From: an uncultured Methanobrevibacter sp.
GTDB lineage: Archaea; Methanobacteriota; Methanobacteria; Methanobacteriales; Methanobacteriaceae
Assembly: GCF_902784195.1 (NCBI RefSeq)
Contig: NZ_CACZTX010000008.1
Span: 1-64,000, forward strand
Direction: 5' to 3'
Length of the DNA stretch: 64,000 nucleotides
The notes beneath the pieces are model-generated. The model was given only the letters and a program-made list of their open reading frames with translations, had not been told where the DNA came from and did no database searches. The position numbers and the translations under genes were made by a program. Position 1 is the first letter of the stretch. The number at the start of each line of letters is the position of its first letter. This document shows, one piece after another, positions 44,389 through 53,349 of this stretch.

Positions 44389-45537
44389 ATGAAACATGAT
44401 TTAATCATTGCCCGTTATGGTGAATTGGCTTTAAAAAGTGACGGGGTTAGAAAAAGATTTGAAAATCGTTTAGCAAATAATATAAGAGCATCAATTGATG
44501 CAGAAGTTAAAGTAAGACAAGCAAGAATATATATTTCTCCAAAGGATTTTAATGATGCAATTGAAAAGCTTGAGAGAATATTTGGTATTGTATCTTACTC
44601 TCCAGTTGTTACAACAAAATCCACTTTTGAGGATATAGAAGAATCCGTTTCTTCATATGCAGAAAAGCTCCATGATGAAGGGCTTTTAGATGAAAATACT
44701 AAATTTGCAATCAGTTGCAGAAGAGTGGGAAATCATGAATTCTCATCACAGGAAATGGCAGCATTTGCAGGTGCAGTAGTAGTGAAAAAATATTCATCTC
44801 CTGTTGATTTGACAAATCCTGAACTAACTATCTATCTTGAAGTAAGGGATAATGACACTTATATTTTTCATGAGAAAATTCCAGGTCCTGGAGGATTGCC
44901 TCTTGGAACTCAAGGAAAGGTTGTTGCACTTGTTTCAAGCGGTATAGATTCTCCTGTAGCTACCTATTTAATGATGAAAAGAGGCTGTCAAGTAATTGCA
45001 TTATTCTGTGATAATGACCCTTATACAACCCCGGAGGCACTTAAGAACTTCAATGATTTGATAGATCAGTTAAATCTTTATGCAAGTGGTGCACCTATTA
45101 AGAGAAGGGTAGTCAAATATGGAGATTATCTCTCTACCTGCAAATCAGATGCCCCAGATAAGATGACTTGTGTATTATGCAAATCAGGAATGTATAAGCT
45201 TGCAGGAAAACTTGCCAAGAAAATGCATGCTGAAGCGGTAATTGATGGAAGCAGTTTAGGTCAAGTGGCTTCTCAAACCCTCCCAAACATCCTTGCTACA
45301 AGAGAGGATCTTGATGTTCCTGTTTTAAGTCCACTTATTGGTCTTGATAAGGTGGAGATTACAAGAATTGCTGAAAAGATTGGAACCTTTGAAATCTCTA
45401 AAAGAGATGATGGGGGCTGTAAGGCAGTTCCGAAATATCCTGAAACTAAGGCGGATTTGGAATTGGTGAAAGAAATTAAAGAAGCCATAAATCAAGAAGA
45501 GGAACTTAAAAAGGCTTTTGAAACTATTGAACATTAA
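44389..45537 (+). CDS. thiI: tRNA 4-thiouridine synthetase / sulfurtransferase ThiI
   Basis: 382 residues from ATG 44389; TTGAGG upstream is the ribosome binding site rather than a TTG start. N-terminal ferredoxin-like and THUMP domains (to ~165) precede the PP-loop VSSGIDSPVATYLMMKRG. CVLCKSGMY provides nearby cysteines; no rhodanese domain is fused, as is normal in archaea. It adenylates tRNA U8 for sulfur transfer and may act in thiazole synthesis. Confidence 0.94.
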   Translation: MKHDLIIARYGELALKSDGVRKRFENRLANNIRASIDAEVKVRQARIYISPKDFNDAIEKLERIFGIVSYSPVVTTKSTFEDIEESVSSYAEKLHDEGLLDENTKFAISCRRVGNHEFSSQEMAAFAGAVVVKKYSSPVDLTNPELTIYLEVRDNDTYIFHEKIPGPGGLPLGTQGKVVALVSSGIDSPVATYLMMKRGCQVIALFCDNDPYTTPEALKNFNDLIDQLNLYASGAPIKRRVVKYGDYLSTCKSDAPDKMTCVLCKSGMYKLAGKLAKKMHAEAVIDGSSLGQVASQTLPNILATREDLDVPVLSPLIGLDKVEITRIAEKIGTFEISKRDDGGCKAVPKYPETKADLELVKEIKEAINQEEELKKAFETIEH

Positions 45538-45583
45538 TTAATTATTCAATGTTTTATTTTATGTTATGTTTGGAGATAAAAAA

Positions 45584-46180
45584 ATGAAATCTAAAATTGC
45601 AGGAATAGTTTTTATTTTAGGCAGTTTATACTACTTGATAGCTGAGGCAATCAGTGCATTTTCTTTTAATGACACTTTGATAAACACTTATCTGTTCTAT
45701 ACAATTTCAGAGTTAGGGATTCCTAATGCTAATTCTCCATTATCCTTTTTAATGAATTCTGCATTTGTTATAATTGGTTTGACTTTCATATTTGGCAATT
45801 TCTATAAATTCAAAGATTTTATAATAAAAAACAAGGCTGTTTTTTATATTTTAACACTAATTGCAGCTATTGGAGTAATAATTGTAGCATTTATTCATGC
45901 AGGAAACCCTGTAACTGATGGTTATCATAGCTTAGGTGCCATAATGGCTATTCTTGGAGGTAACATATTACTCATCAGCATATCAAGATCTATGGATAAG
46001 TTTGAAACCTATCAAAAGATAACTTTAGTCTTAGGGGTCATTGGATTAATTGCATTTTGGATAATGTTCTTTAATATGCAAAGCATTTACATGCCAGTAT
46101 TTGAAAGATTATCTGTTTATACCCTAATTATTTGGAGCTTTATTAGTGGAATTTATTTATTAAAAAATACAAAGGTATAA
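45584..46180 (+). CDS. DUF998-type membrane protein
   Basis: 198 residues from ATG 45584, chosen for TTTGGAGATAAAAA upstream. Six hydrophobic segments fill the protein, with the DUF998-like pattern SELGIPNANSPLSFLMNSAFVIIG and HAGNPVTDGYHSLGAIMAILGG. Function unknown. The stop is 2 bp from the next gene, so the pair is one operon. Confidence 0.75.
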   Translation: MKSKIAGIVFILGSLYYLIAEAISAFSFNDTLINTYLFYTISELGIPNANSPLSFLMNSAFVIIGLTFIFGNFYKFKDFIIKNKAVFYILTLIAAIGVIIVAFIHAGNPVTDGYHSLGAIMAILGGNILLISISRSMDKFETYQKITLVLGVIGLIAFWIMFFNMQSIYMPVFERLSVYTLIIWSFISGIYLLKNTKV

Positions 46181-46182
46181 TC

Positions 46183-47322
46183 ATGAATACAAACAGATTT
46201 GAAACATTTTTTGATGCGATTCTAGCGATTATCATAACAGTTTTAGTGTTGAAATTAACACAACCTGTATCTCCTACATTTGGTGCTGTTTTAGCATTGA
46301 ATGCTAGATTTATCACTTATGCAATCTGTTTTTTAGTAATATTTATCATTTGGTATGATAACCATAATCTGTTTCAGGTCGTTGAAGAGATTGACAACAA
46401 AGTTGTAATTATATATGCGCTTCAGATATTTGCAATTTCTCTTCTCCCTTATTTTGCATCATGGATGGCATTTAACGTTAATTCAGTTGCTGCAGAAACA
46501 ATGTTTGGAATTGATTTTCTTGCAATAGATCTGTTGTATATCCTATCTATTTATGCAATATATAGAGCTAATCCTTATAGCTGTGGCTTATGCCAAAATA
46601 ATTTTAGAAGCGTTTACAGTTACATTCCAATAGCGATTATGGTTTTGGGTTTTATTCTCACTTATACAATCTACACTCCTGGAATCTATATTTGCGTTTT
46701 GATTTCTCTTATCTGCTGGTTAATATTTTCAAGGCTTAGAAGGCCAGATGATGGTAGCACTGATAGATTTGAAGCGTTTATTGATGCAATCATTGCCATT
46801 ATAATTACAATTATTGTGCTTGAGATCCCTATGGTGGCAAATGGGTCTTGGGATGCATTTTTTGACATTAAATTTGAGTTTATAGTCTATGCAGTAAGTT
46901 TCATTGTCTGTTTTAATTTCTGGAATTATAACAATAACCTATTCAATATTGTCAATAAGATTAATCCGAAGGTAATTTGGTCAATTGGGCTAGCATTATT
47001 CTTCTTGTCACTAATTCCATATTTGACTACATTCGTTGCATTGAATCCTAATTCATTTGTGCCTTGCTTTTTATATGGTTTGGATTTCATTCTAGTTGCT
47101 TTTTCATCAATCATCACAGCAAATGCTTTGAAAAATTCAGATAAGGCAAACATTGCATTGCAATTGGCATTGGCAGACAATAAGCCATTCATAACAACAA
47201 TTGTTCTTGTTATTATGGGTATGGTAATCGGTTATTTTGTTTATCCATTGGCTATAGTAATTGCCTGTTTGGTTTCAATAATTGCAATATGGATAATATC
47301 ATATTATAGAAACAATTTTTGA
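46183..47322 (+). CDS. Two-repeat TMEM175 (DUF1211)-like membrane protein
   Basis: 379 residues in two homologous halves. Each begins with the TMEM175 helix-1 pattern: NRFETFFDAILAIIITVLVL (~4-23) and DRFEAFIDAIIAIIITIIVLEI (~191-212). The family's RxxxFSD motif appears as RFETFFD and RFEAFID. Each half has about six helices. TMEM175 proteins are K+ channels; bacterial ones usually have a single repeat and assemble as tetramers. Altered pore-helix residues make ion selectivity uncertain. Immediately downstream of the DUF998 gene. Confidence 0.78.
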   Translation: MNTNRFETFFDAILAIIITVLVLKLTQPVSPTFGAVLALNARFITYAICFLVIFIIWYDNHNLFQVVEEIDNKVVIIYALQIFAISLLPYFASWMAFNVNSVAAETMFGIDFLAIDLLYILSIYAIYRANPYSCGLCQNNFRSVYSYIPIAIMVLGFILTYTIYTPGIYICVLISLICWLIFSRLRRPDDGSTDRFEAFIDAIIAIIITIIVLEIPMVANGSWDAFFDIKFEFIVYAVSFIVCFNFWNYNNNLFNIVNKINPKVIWSIGLALFFLSLIPYLTTFVALNPNSFVPCFLYGLDFILVAFSSIITANALKNSDKANIALQLALADNKPFITTIVLVIMGMVIGYFVYPLAIVIACLVSIIAIWIISYYRNNF

Positions 47323-47695
47323 TTCCAAAATAATTTTTTATTTTTTTATTAATTTTTTAAATTTATTTATAAAACTCTTTTTTTTAAATCATAATTATTA
47401 TATATAATATAAATCAAAAATAATAATGTATATTAAATAACTTAAGAAATTATTTTTAATTTCCAGTTATTTGAAAGTATTTAGTTTGATTAATAATTTA
47501 ATTATTTTATATTAGCTATTAATTCAAGTAATTAATTATTATAACGATTAGTTATTAATGAATAATTATTTTTTAATAGTTAATTGCTATAATAGTTAAT
47601 TATTGTTCTTATATTATGAATTAAAGCTAAATATGTACTGCTATTTAACTAAAATGGTTAAAAATAGTAAATTTTTATTACTGAGGTGTTTTAAG
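47323..47695. promoter_or_regulatory. Upstream region of FBPA/P
   Basis: 373 bp, very AT-rich. TAATAGTTAATT occurs twice (47574-47585 and 47590-47601), and a TATAACGATTAGTTATTA stretch lies at ~47540. A leftward extension of the fbp reading frame exists but lacks a ribosome binding site. No other ORF seen. Confidence 0.4.
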
Positions 47696-48796
47696 ATGAA
47701 AACTACTGTTAGTGTAATCAAAGCGGATATTGGAAGTGTTTCTGGACACTGTGTATCACATCCTGCATTAATGGAAAAATGTGATGAAGTATTATCTGGT
47801 GCTTTAGAAACTGGTATTCTTGAAGATTATTATATAACCCGTTGTGGTGACGACATTGATTTAATCATGACTCACAGAAACGGTGAATTAAACGAAGAAG
47901 TTCACAAAACTGCATATGATGCTTTCCTTCAAGCAACTGAAATCGCAAGAGACTTAAAATTATATGGTGCAGGTCAAGACTTATTAACTGACACTTTCTC
48001 TGGAAACGTAAAAGGTATGGGTCCAGGTTGTGCAGAAATGGAATTCAAAGAAAGAGGAAGTGACCCTGTAATTGTTTACTGTATGGACAAAACCGAACCA
48101 GGTGCTTTCAACTTACCTATCTTTAGAATCTTTGCAGATCCATTCAACACTGCTGGTCTTGTAATTGACCCAAGCTTACACGATGGATTCAGTTTTGAAG
48201 TGTTCGATGTAATGGAACACAAAAAAGTAATTTTAGACTGTCCTGAAGAAATGTACGACTTACTTGCTTTAATCGGTTCTACCGGCAGATACGTAATTAA
48301 AAGAGTATTCAAGAAAAACGGTGAAATCGCAGCTGCAGTAAGTACTGACAAATTGAACATGTTAGCTGGTGAATATGTAGGTAAAGATGACCCTGTAGCT
48401 ATTGTAAGGGCTCAATCAGGATTCCCTGCAAACGGTGAATGTGTAGAACCATTTGCATTCCCACACATGGTAAGTGGATGGATGAGAGGATCCCACAATG
48501 GTCCTATGATGCCTACCAGCCAAGAAGAAGCTAACCCAATCAGATTCGACGGACCTCCTAGAGTTGTAGGTTTAGGTTTCCAAGTAACTGATGCTAAATT
48601 AATCGGACCTGTAGACTTATTCGATGACCCTGCATTTGATGAAACCAGAAGACAATCCGCAAACATTGCTTCTTACATCAGAAGACATGGTCCATTCGAA
48701 CCACACCGATTACCAGCTGAAGAAATGGAATACACTTCTTTACCTGGCGTAATGGAAAAATTAGAACCTAGATTCGAAGACATGGATGATGACTAA
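47696..48796 (+). CDS. fbp: Bifunctional fructose-1,6-bisphosphate aldolase/phosphatase
   Basis: 366 residues from ATG 47696, chosen for GAGGTG upstream and because FBPA/P proteins begin at this point (KTTVSVIKADIGSVSGHC). Family blocks: KGMGPGCAEMEF, DKTEPGAFNLPIFRIFADPFNTAGLVID, and GPPRVVGLGFQ. It condenses triose phosphates and dephosphorylates the product in one protein, ensuring one-way gluconeogenesis. Low-GC codons but regular, highly expressed style. Confidence 0.97.
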   Translation: MKTTVSVIKADIGSVSGHCVSHPALMEKCDEVLSGALETGILEDYYITRCGDDIDLIMTHRNGELNEEVHKTAYDAFLQATEIARDLKLYGAGQDLLTDTFSGNVKGMGPGCAEMEFKERGSDPVIVYCMDKTEPGAFNLPIFRIFADPFNTAGLVIDPSLHDGFSFEVFDVMEHKKVILDCPEEMYDLLALIGSTGRYVIKRVFKKNGEIAAAVSTDKLNMLAGEYVGKDDPVAIVRAQSGFPANGECVEPFAFPHMVSGWMRGSHNGPMMPTSQEEANPIRFDGPPRVVGLGFQVTDAKLIGPVDLFDDPAFDETRRQSANIASYIRRHGPFEPHRLPAEEMEYTSLPGVMEKLEPRFEDMDDD

Positions 48797-48805
48797 ATCA
48801 TCTAT
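48782..48805 (+). terminator. Stop-codon hairpin terminator of FBPA/P
   Basis: Arms ATGGATGAT and ATCATCTAT (one G-T pair) enclose GACTAA, so the stop (48794-48796) is in the loop. CTCTTTTTCTTTTTTT follows. Confidence 0.7.
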
Positions 48806-48876
48806 CTCTTTTTCTTTTTTTATTTAATTTTTATTAGTTTTATTATATTAAAACAATTTAATGTAGGGGGAAAATT

Positions 48877-49218
48877 ATGACTTTTTGTCCAAGTTGTGGA
48901 GCAGAAAGAAAAGAAGGAAGTAAATACTGTCATAACTGCGGATATGATTTTGGAAATGTAAGTGCTGAACTGAATTCAAATTCCAATTCCAACACACAAG
49001 CAACTCAAAATCCCATTCCTAATGTTCAATCTGAGAACTCTCATACTATTTCTAAGATTTTAGGTTATATATGTGCAATCTTAATACCCTTATTCGGAGT
49101 TATTTTTGGTATCTACTTAATTACTCGTGATGAAGAGGATGCTAAAAAACATGGAAAGTTAATTATTGGGCTTTCTATAGTAATATGGTTCCTTTCTTTT
49201 ATTGCTATGGGCATGTAA
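48877..49218 (+). CDS. Zinc-ribbon two-helix membrane protein
   Basis: 113 residues. Zinc ribbon C4, C7, C18, C21, an Asn/Ser/Thr linker (~33-55), then two membrane helices (~58-80 and ~92-112) separated by TRDEEDAKKHGK, reminiscent of DUF4870-like proteins. Third gene of this ribbon-plus-membrane type in 10 kb. Function unknown. TAGGGGGAAAATT precedes the ATG. Confidence 0.72.
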   Translation: MTFCPSCGAERKEGSKYCHNCGYDFGNVSAELNSNSNSNTQATQNPIPNVQSENSHTISKILGYICAILIPLFGVIFGIYLITRDEEDAKKHGKLIIGLSIVIWFLSFIAMGM

Positions 49219-49275
49219 ACTCTTTATTTAACATTTTTCTTTTTTAATTTTTCACTATTTTTAGTATCTTTTAAA

Positions 49276-49794
49276 TTATTTTTCTTGTTTTTCTAAAAAC
49301 ATAGCCATTTCTCGTGTTTCATTTCCTAAAAGATCTGTGTTTTTCATATCACAATAATACTTGAATCCCAATTTTTCCAAGACTCTTTTTGATTGGTGGT
49401 TTTCATATCTGCAGCTTGCATGGATTTTACTAATCTTCAAATCTTCAAAAGCATGTCTGATAAGTTCTTTACATGCTTCAGCCACTAATCCTTGGCCCCA
49501 ATATTCCTCTCCAATCCAATAGCCCAATTCAACTCCTTCATCTCCCCAGTAGTGATTGGTGTTTGGATAGAATAGAAGTCCTACACATCCTATTGCATTG
49601 TCATCAATTGTTATTGCATAAGTTTCCCTTTTAGAAAAAACAGTTTTTATAATTTCCAAGCTTTCATCAACGCTTTTATGTGTGGGCCAACCTGCAATAG
49701 GTCCAATTTTAGGATTCTTTGCAAAATGGTATAGGCATTCTGCATCACTTTCCTTCCATGGTCTTAGGATAAGCCGTTCTGTTTTTAGAATCAT
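49276..49794 (-). CDS. GNAT acetyltransferase, RimJ/RimL type
   Basis: 172 residues from ATG 49794. A longer frame exists but its upstream part is a Phe/Tyr-rich translation of AT-rich DNA. Family pattern: MILKTERLILRPWKESDAE, GVELGYWIGEEYWGQGLVAEA (acetyl-CoA loop) and SKRVLEKLGFKYY. It probably acetylates an N-terminal or side-chain amine; substrate unknown. It is convergent with the zinc-ribbon gene. Confidence 0.87.
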   Translation of the reverse strand: MILKTERLILRPWKESDAECLYHFAKNPKIGPIAGWPTHKSVDESLEIIKTVFSKRETYAITIDDNAIGCVGLLFYPNTNHYWGDEGVELGYWIGEEYWGQGLVAEACKELIRHAFEDLKISKIHASCRYENHQSKRVLEKLGFKYYCDMKNTDLLGNETREMAMFLEKQEK

Positions 49795-49933
49795 ATTAAA
49801 AATTTTATTCAATAAATTATTTATTTTTATGCTAAAAATCAGTAAAAAAGTGATTAGATAATTGTAAGTAATAAAATATAAAAAAGTAGTGAATTTGTAA
49901 AAGAAAGAAGTAAAAAAATAAAAAAAGTTTTGA

Positions 49934-50122
49934 TTATATTGCACCAAGTTCATCTAATTCTTGGATAACAATATCATGAGAAATTTTAGTCATGATTTCT
50001 CTAATCAATACATTTTTTTTACCTTTATTAGTGTAACCGTTTTTTTCCAAGATATTAATTAATTGTTCTTCAGTGAGATCCTCTAAGATAATTCTAATTT
50101 CAGTAACATCAATATCTGTCAT
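49934..50122 (-). CDS. Small SAP-like protein
   Basis: 62 residues from ATG 50122, preferred over ATG 50131 because GGGAG abuts the latter and is 9 nt from the former. LTEEQLINILEKNGYTNKGKK then NVLIREI resembles a SAP/LEM-like helix-extended-helix for DNA or RNA binding. Acidic overall. No family is recognised with certainty. It has its own AT-rich promoter region. Confidence 0.6.
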   Translation of the reverse strand: MTDIDVTEIRIILEDLTEEQLINILEKNGYTNKGKKNVLIREIMTKISHDIVIQELDELGAI

Positions 50123-50453
50123 AATAGACATCTCCCATTTTTAATCCAAATATTTTTTAAATTTAATTTTTAAAATTTTTATCCTCATTTACAATTTTTA
50201 AAATTAAAAATTGTTCTTATTATGTTGAATAAATATTTATTGTTGAAAGTATTTAAATTTTTAGTTTTTATTATATCAAATAGTTTGTATATTTATGAAT
50301 AATTTTTTTCATTTTCTTGTAAATTTTCTAAAATTTCAATCAAAAAATCATTCAAATTTTTGAAATTTCAATTTGATAAATATTTTAGATACAAACTTTA
50401 ATTATTTTATAGTTTACGATATAAACTTATCATTTAATCAATCGAATATTTAA
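50123..50453. other. Intergenic region with an 11-bp-arm inverted repeat
   Basis: 331 bp without ORFs. ACAATTTTTAA and TTAAAAATTGT flank AA at 50191-50214, about 70 bp upstream of the SAP-like gene. It may be an operator or the terminator of the DUF357 gene. Confidence 0.4.
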
Positions 50454-50696
50454 TTAAATTAATCCATGAATCATTCTTAGTGCATCGAGTAAACCGTGGC
50501 TATATTCAATACAACCAAAAGCAGTTCTTGTGTCTTTTTTCTCAAGGTAATATTTTGAGTCATTCCAATAATCGATGGCCCTATCAAAAACTTCTTTCTC
50601 TTTTCCTTTGAACTTGATGTCTTCAACTTGTTTCAAGTTTCTCTCAAGTTTTGCAATATCAATTGCAATTTTCTCTTCACTTTCAAGATCTTTCAT
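50454..50696 (-). CDS. DUF357 family protein
   Basis: 80 residues from ATG 50696, chosen for GGAG 8 nt upstream. Entirely helical: KIAIDIAKLERNLKQVEDIK, then AIDYWNDSKYYLEKKDTRTA and a final IEYSHGLLDALRMIHGLI. DUF357 is a conserved archaeal helical hairpin family of unknown function, often next to the CDP-alcohol phosphotransferase gene, as here (85 bp). Confidence 0.85.
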   Translation of the reverse strand: MKDLESEEKIAIDIAKLERNLKQVEDIKFKGKEKEVFDRAIDYWNDSKYYLEKKDTRTAFGCIEYSHGLLDALRMIHGLI

Positions 50697-50781
50697 TTCA
50701 TATGCTCCGAACAATTCTAATTTTTATTTTTTTAAAATTTATTTTTAAATTTATTTTTTAAAATATTAATATAGAAAAATT

Positions 50782-51384
50782 TTATCTTAATCTTTTTTGC
50801 CTATATTTTTTAGGTCCATTCAATTCTTTCCATACATGGAATATTCTTTGGCCAACTGTGAAGTATGAAAGGATTACAAGTATGTAAATGAAATATGTAA
50901 ATATTACGTTTGAATGGAATATTGCTGCAATCACTGCACCTAACATTAAGATTATCATTCTGACTGCACGTTCAGCTATTCCTATATTGCACTCAACCCC
51001 TTGGGATTCCGCTCTTGCTCTTACATAACTGACTGTAATTGCTGAATGAATAGCTAAAACACCTACAAACCAGTGACAATATCCTCCAAATATTATTCCA
51101 ATGAATATTATTGCATCTGCAAAACGATCCATTGTTGAATCCAGGAATGCTCCAAATGGGCTTGCCCTGTCATGATATCTTGCAACTGCTCCATCAACAA
51201 CATCTAAAAATCCACTGAGAAGGATAAATATTGCTCCTCCTATCAGATTTCCACTAGCAAAGAAAATAGCTGAGATGATTGCCAAAAATGGAGAAATCAC
51301 AGTTACAATATTTGGATTAATATTCAATCGACTAGCTAAGGGTTCTAAAAATTTTGTAAGATATGGTCGTAAACTATTAAGCAT
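50782..51384 (-). CDS. CDP-alcohol phosphatidyltransferase (archaetidylinositol phosphate synthase-like)
   Basis: 200 residues with about six membrane helices. The catalytic motif DGx2ARx8Gx3Dx3D is intact as DGAVARYHDRASPFGAFLD then STMD. In methanogens the closest type, AIP synthase, makes archaetidylinositol phosphate from CDP-archaeol and inositol phosphate. The alternative is another archaetidyl head-group transferase. Next to DUF357, same strand. Confidence 0.85.
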   Translation of the reverse strand: MLNSLRPYLTKFLEPLASRLNINPNIVTVISPFLAIISAIFFASGNLIGGAIFILLSGFLDVVDGAVARYHDRASPFGAFLDSTMDRFADAIIFIGIIFGGYCHWFVGVLAIHSAITVSYVRARAESQGVECNIGIAERAVRMIILMLGAVIAAIFHSNVIFTYFIYILVILSYFTVGQRIFHVWKELNGPKKYRQKRLR

Positions 51385-51514
51385 AATTTTATTATATTGA
51401 TTAACTAATATATATTTAATTAGATTATCTCAGTAAAGTTTAAAATTGAAGTTAAAAAATAATAGTTTTAAAATTGTATAAATCTATTTTGTGTATTGAT
51501 TGTGGTGTATTATT

Positions 51515-52147
51515 ATGAAAATATTTAAAATGAGTAGCGAAAATCCAGATATGGATCTAATCGGTGAAGCCATTGACATTATGGCGGATGGGGGAATCAT
51601 TCTCTATCCTACAGATACCGTTTATGGATTGGGAGCAAATATTTTCAATAATGATGCAGTTAAGAAAATCTATGAAATTAAAAAAAGAGAACAATCAAAG
51701 CCATTGTCTGTATTGGTTCAAGATACAAATAGCTTGGAATTGATTGCAGACTTAAATAAAGATTCAAGAGCTATTGTCGATAAGTGGCTCCCAGGACCAT
51801 TTACCTTTATTCTAAACAAGAAAAAGATTGTGTCTCCATATGTCAGTGCAAGTTCTAAAGTTGGAGTAAGAATTCCGGATTATAAGATTGCCAGATTGCT
51901 TGCAAGTCTCTTTCCAATAACAACCACAAGTGCAAACATTACAAATGAATGCACATTATCCAATCCTCAGGATATTCTAAAGCAGATTGGAAATGATATT
52001 GATTTGGTTATTGATGTTGGTGATTTGGGAAAGGCAAAGCCATCTACTGTAATTGACTTAAGCTCATCCAAACCAACTTTGCTTAGAAACGGATTTGATT
52101 CCAATGATATGGATTCAATAAAAGATGATTTGGAGAAACTGATTTAG
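51515..52147 (+). CDS. Threonylcarbamoyl-AMP synthase (Sua5/YrdC)
   Basis: 210 residues from ATG 51515 (GGTG upstream). YrdC domain with GGIILYPTDTVYGLGANIFN, KKREQSKPLSVLV, WLPGPFTFIL and VGVRIPDYKIA, then TTTSANITNE. It makes threonylcarbamoyl-AMP for tRNA t6A37 together with the KEOPS complex. Length fits the single-domain form plus a short tail, lacking the full Sua5 C-terminal domain. Confidence 0.92.
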   Translation: MKIFKMSSENPDMDLIGEAIDIMADGGIILYPTDTVYGLGANIFNNDAVKKIYEIKKREQSKPLSVLVQDTNSLELIADLNKDSRAIVDKWLPGPFTFILNKKKIVSPYVSASSKVGVRIPDYKIARLLASLFPITTTSANITNECTLSNPQDILKQIGNDIDLVIDVGDLGKAKPSTVIDLSSSKPTLLRNGFDSNDMDSIKDDLEKLI

Positions 52148-52349
52148 ATAAATGTCATTTTTACAATTGGATTATGCAATTTGAATTAACTTGTAAAATG
52201 AAATCGCTAAAAAAATTAACTTTAAATATATCTAATTAAATATTATGTTTACTGAATGAAATTAATTATCAGTTATTATTAAAAATTATTAGTTAATAAA
52301 ATTATTAAATTTAATTATAAAATTATTTTATTATTATGAAGGGAAAGAC

Positions 52350-53048
52350 ATGAAAATATTATCAAATATGAGCAATCAGGAAAAGATTTCCACTAACTCT
52401 CCTTTAGATGAATTATTGGATGGAGGAATTGAAAAAAGGACAATTACACAGATATATGGTCCTCCAGGTGTAGGTAAAACCAATATTTGTCTAAATATAG
52501 CTATTGGTGTAGCTAAAAGAGGAAAAAAAGTAGTTTACATTGATACTGAAGGTGGGATATCCGTTGATAGGATTAGACAAATCTCAAGAGAGGATTTTGA
52601 TACTGTTGCAAAGAATATCATTGTATTTGAACCTACTTCATTCAAGGAACAGGAAGAGGATCTTGGGCTTATTGAATCATGGATATCTTCCAACAGTGCA
52701 GATGTTGAACTCATAATATTGGATTCAGCTGTAGCGCTATTCAGAGTGGAAGATGATAGTACAAAATCACATCTTTTAGGAAAACAGATGCAAATGCTTT
52801 CTGCACTTGCAATCAATCATGATCTCGCTGTTCTTGTTACAAACCAAATCTATGCTTCATTTGATGAGGAAAGCGAAGAGGATTTCTCTCCTGTTGGTGG
52901 AACAATTATCCAATACAGAAGCAAAATCATCATTGAACTCAAACGTGAAGAAGGAACCAATCAAAGAATAGCTCTTTTAAAAAGGCATAAATCAAAAAGA
53001 GAAGGATTGGCTGTTCACTTCTTGATCACTAATAATGGAATTGAATAA
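52350..53048 (+). CDS. radB: DNA repair and recombination protein RadB
   Basis: 232 residues. RecA/RadA-type ATPase without the N-terminal helix-hairpin-helix domain of RadA. Walker A GPPGVGKT (37-44), Walker B VELIILDSAVALF, and GGTIIQYRSKIIIELKREEG near the end. RadB modulates homologous recombination and Hjc in euryarchaea. Monocistronic. Confidence 0.94.
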   Translation: MKILSNMSNQEKISTNSPLDELLDGGIEKRTITQIYGPPGVGKTNICLNIAIGVAKRGKKVVYIDTEGGISVDRIRQISREDFDTVAKNIIVFEPTSFKEQEEDLGLIESWISSNSADVELIILDSAVALFRVEDDSTKSHLLGKQMQMLSALAINHDLAVLVTNQIYASFDEESEEDFSPVGGTIIQYRSKIIIELKREEGTNQRIALLKRHKSKREGLAVHFLITNNGIE

Positions 53049-53057
53049 TTCAGTTCC
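53037..53057 (+). terminator. Stop-codon hairpin terminator of radB
   Basis: GGAA-T-TGAA pairs with TTCA-G-TTCC (one T-G pair); the 3-nt loop is exactly the TAA stop codon (53046-53048). TTTTTTTATTTTTTTTATTT follows. Confidence 0.8.
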
Positions 53058-53349
53058 TTTTTTTATTTTTTTTATTTTTTTACTATTTTGATTTTTTCAT
53101 CCTTCCACTAGTCTTTCTTTATTACTTTTTTTATTTTATTTATTAATTATTAATCATTTTTTTAAAAACTAAACTATTTTTTCTTGTTTTTATAAATAAT
53201 TTTATATGTTACTTTTAATAGATAATATAATGTTGTATGTTTATTTGAAAACATAATCAGTTTAATTTTTTTAAAAACTGATACTGATAAAATTATTATT
53301 TATAAAATTATTTTTAAATTTTTAATTAAGATATAGGATTTGTGATAAG
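53049..53349. other. radB-aminotransferase intergenic region
   Basis: 301 bp. The first third is T-rich (termination of radB); the rest is AT-rich promoter sequence. No ORF or RNA gene seen. Confidence 0.4.

Noticed and set aside
47535-47552. TATAACGATTAGTTATTA upstream of FBPA/P as another operator copy
   Set aside because: Half sites are similar but the spacing and core differ; likely by chance in AT-rich DNA.
47603-47695. N-terminal extension of FBPA/P
   Set aside because: The frame continues upstream, but the family starts at KTTVSVIKADIG and GAGGTG sits just before ATG 47696; the extension is a chance reading of AT-rich DNA.
49795-49953. 53-residue Phe/Tyr-rich extension of the GNAT protein
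   Set aside because: No ribosome binding site, composition typical of translated AT-rich spacer, and GNAT homologs begin at MILKTERL.
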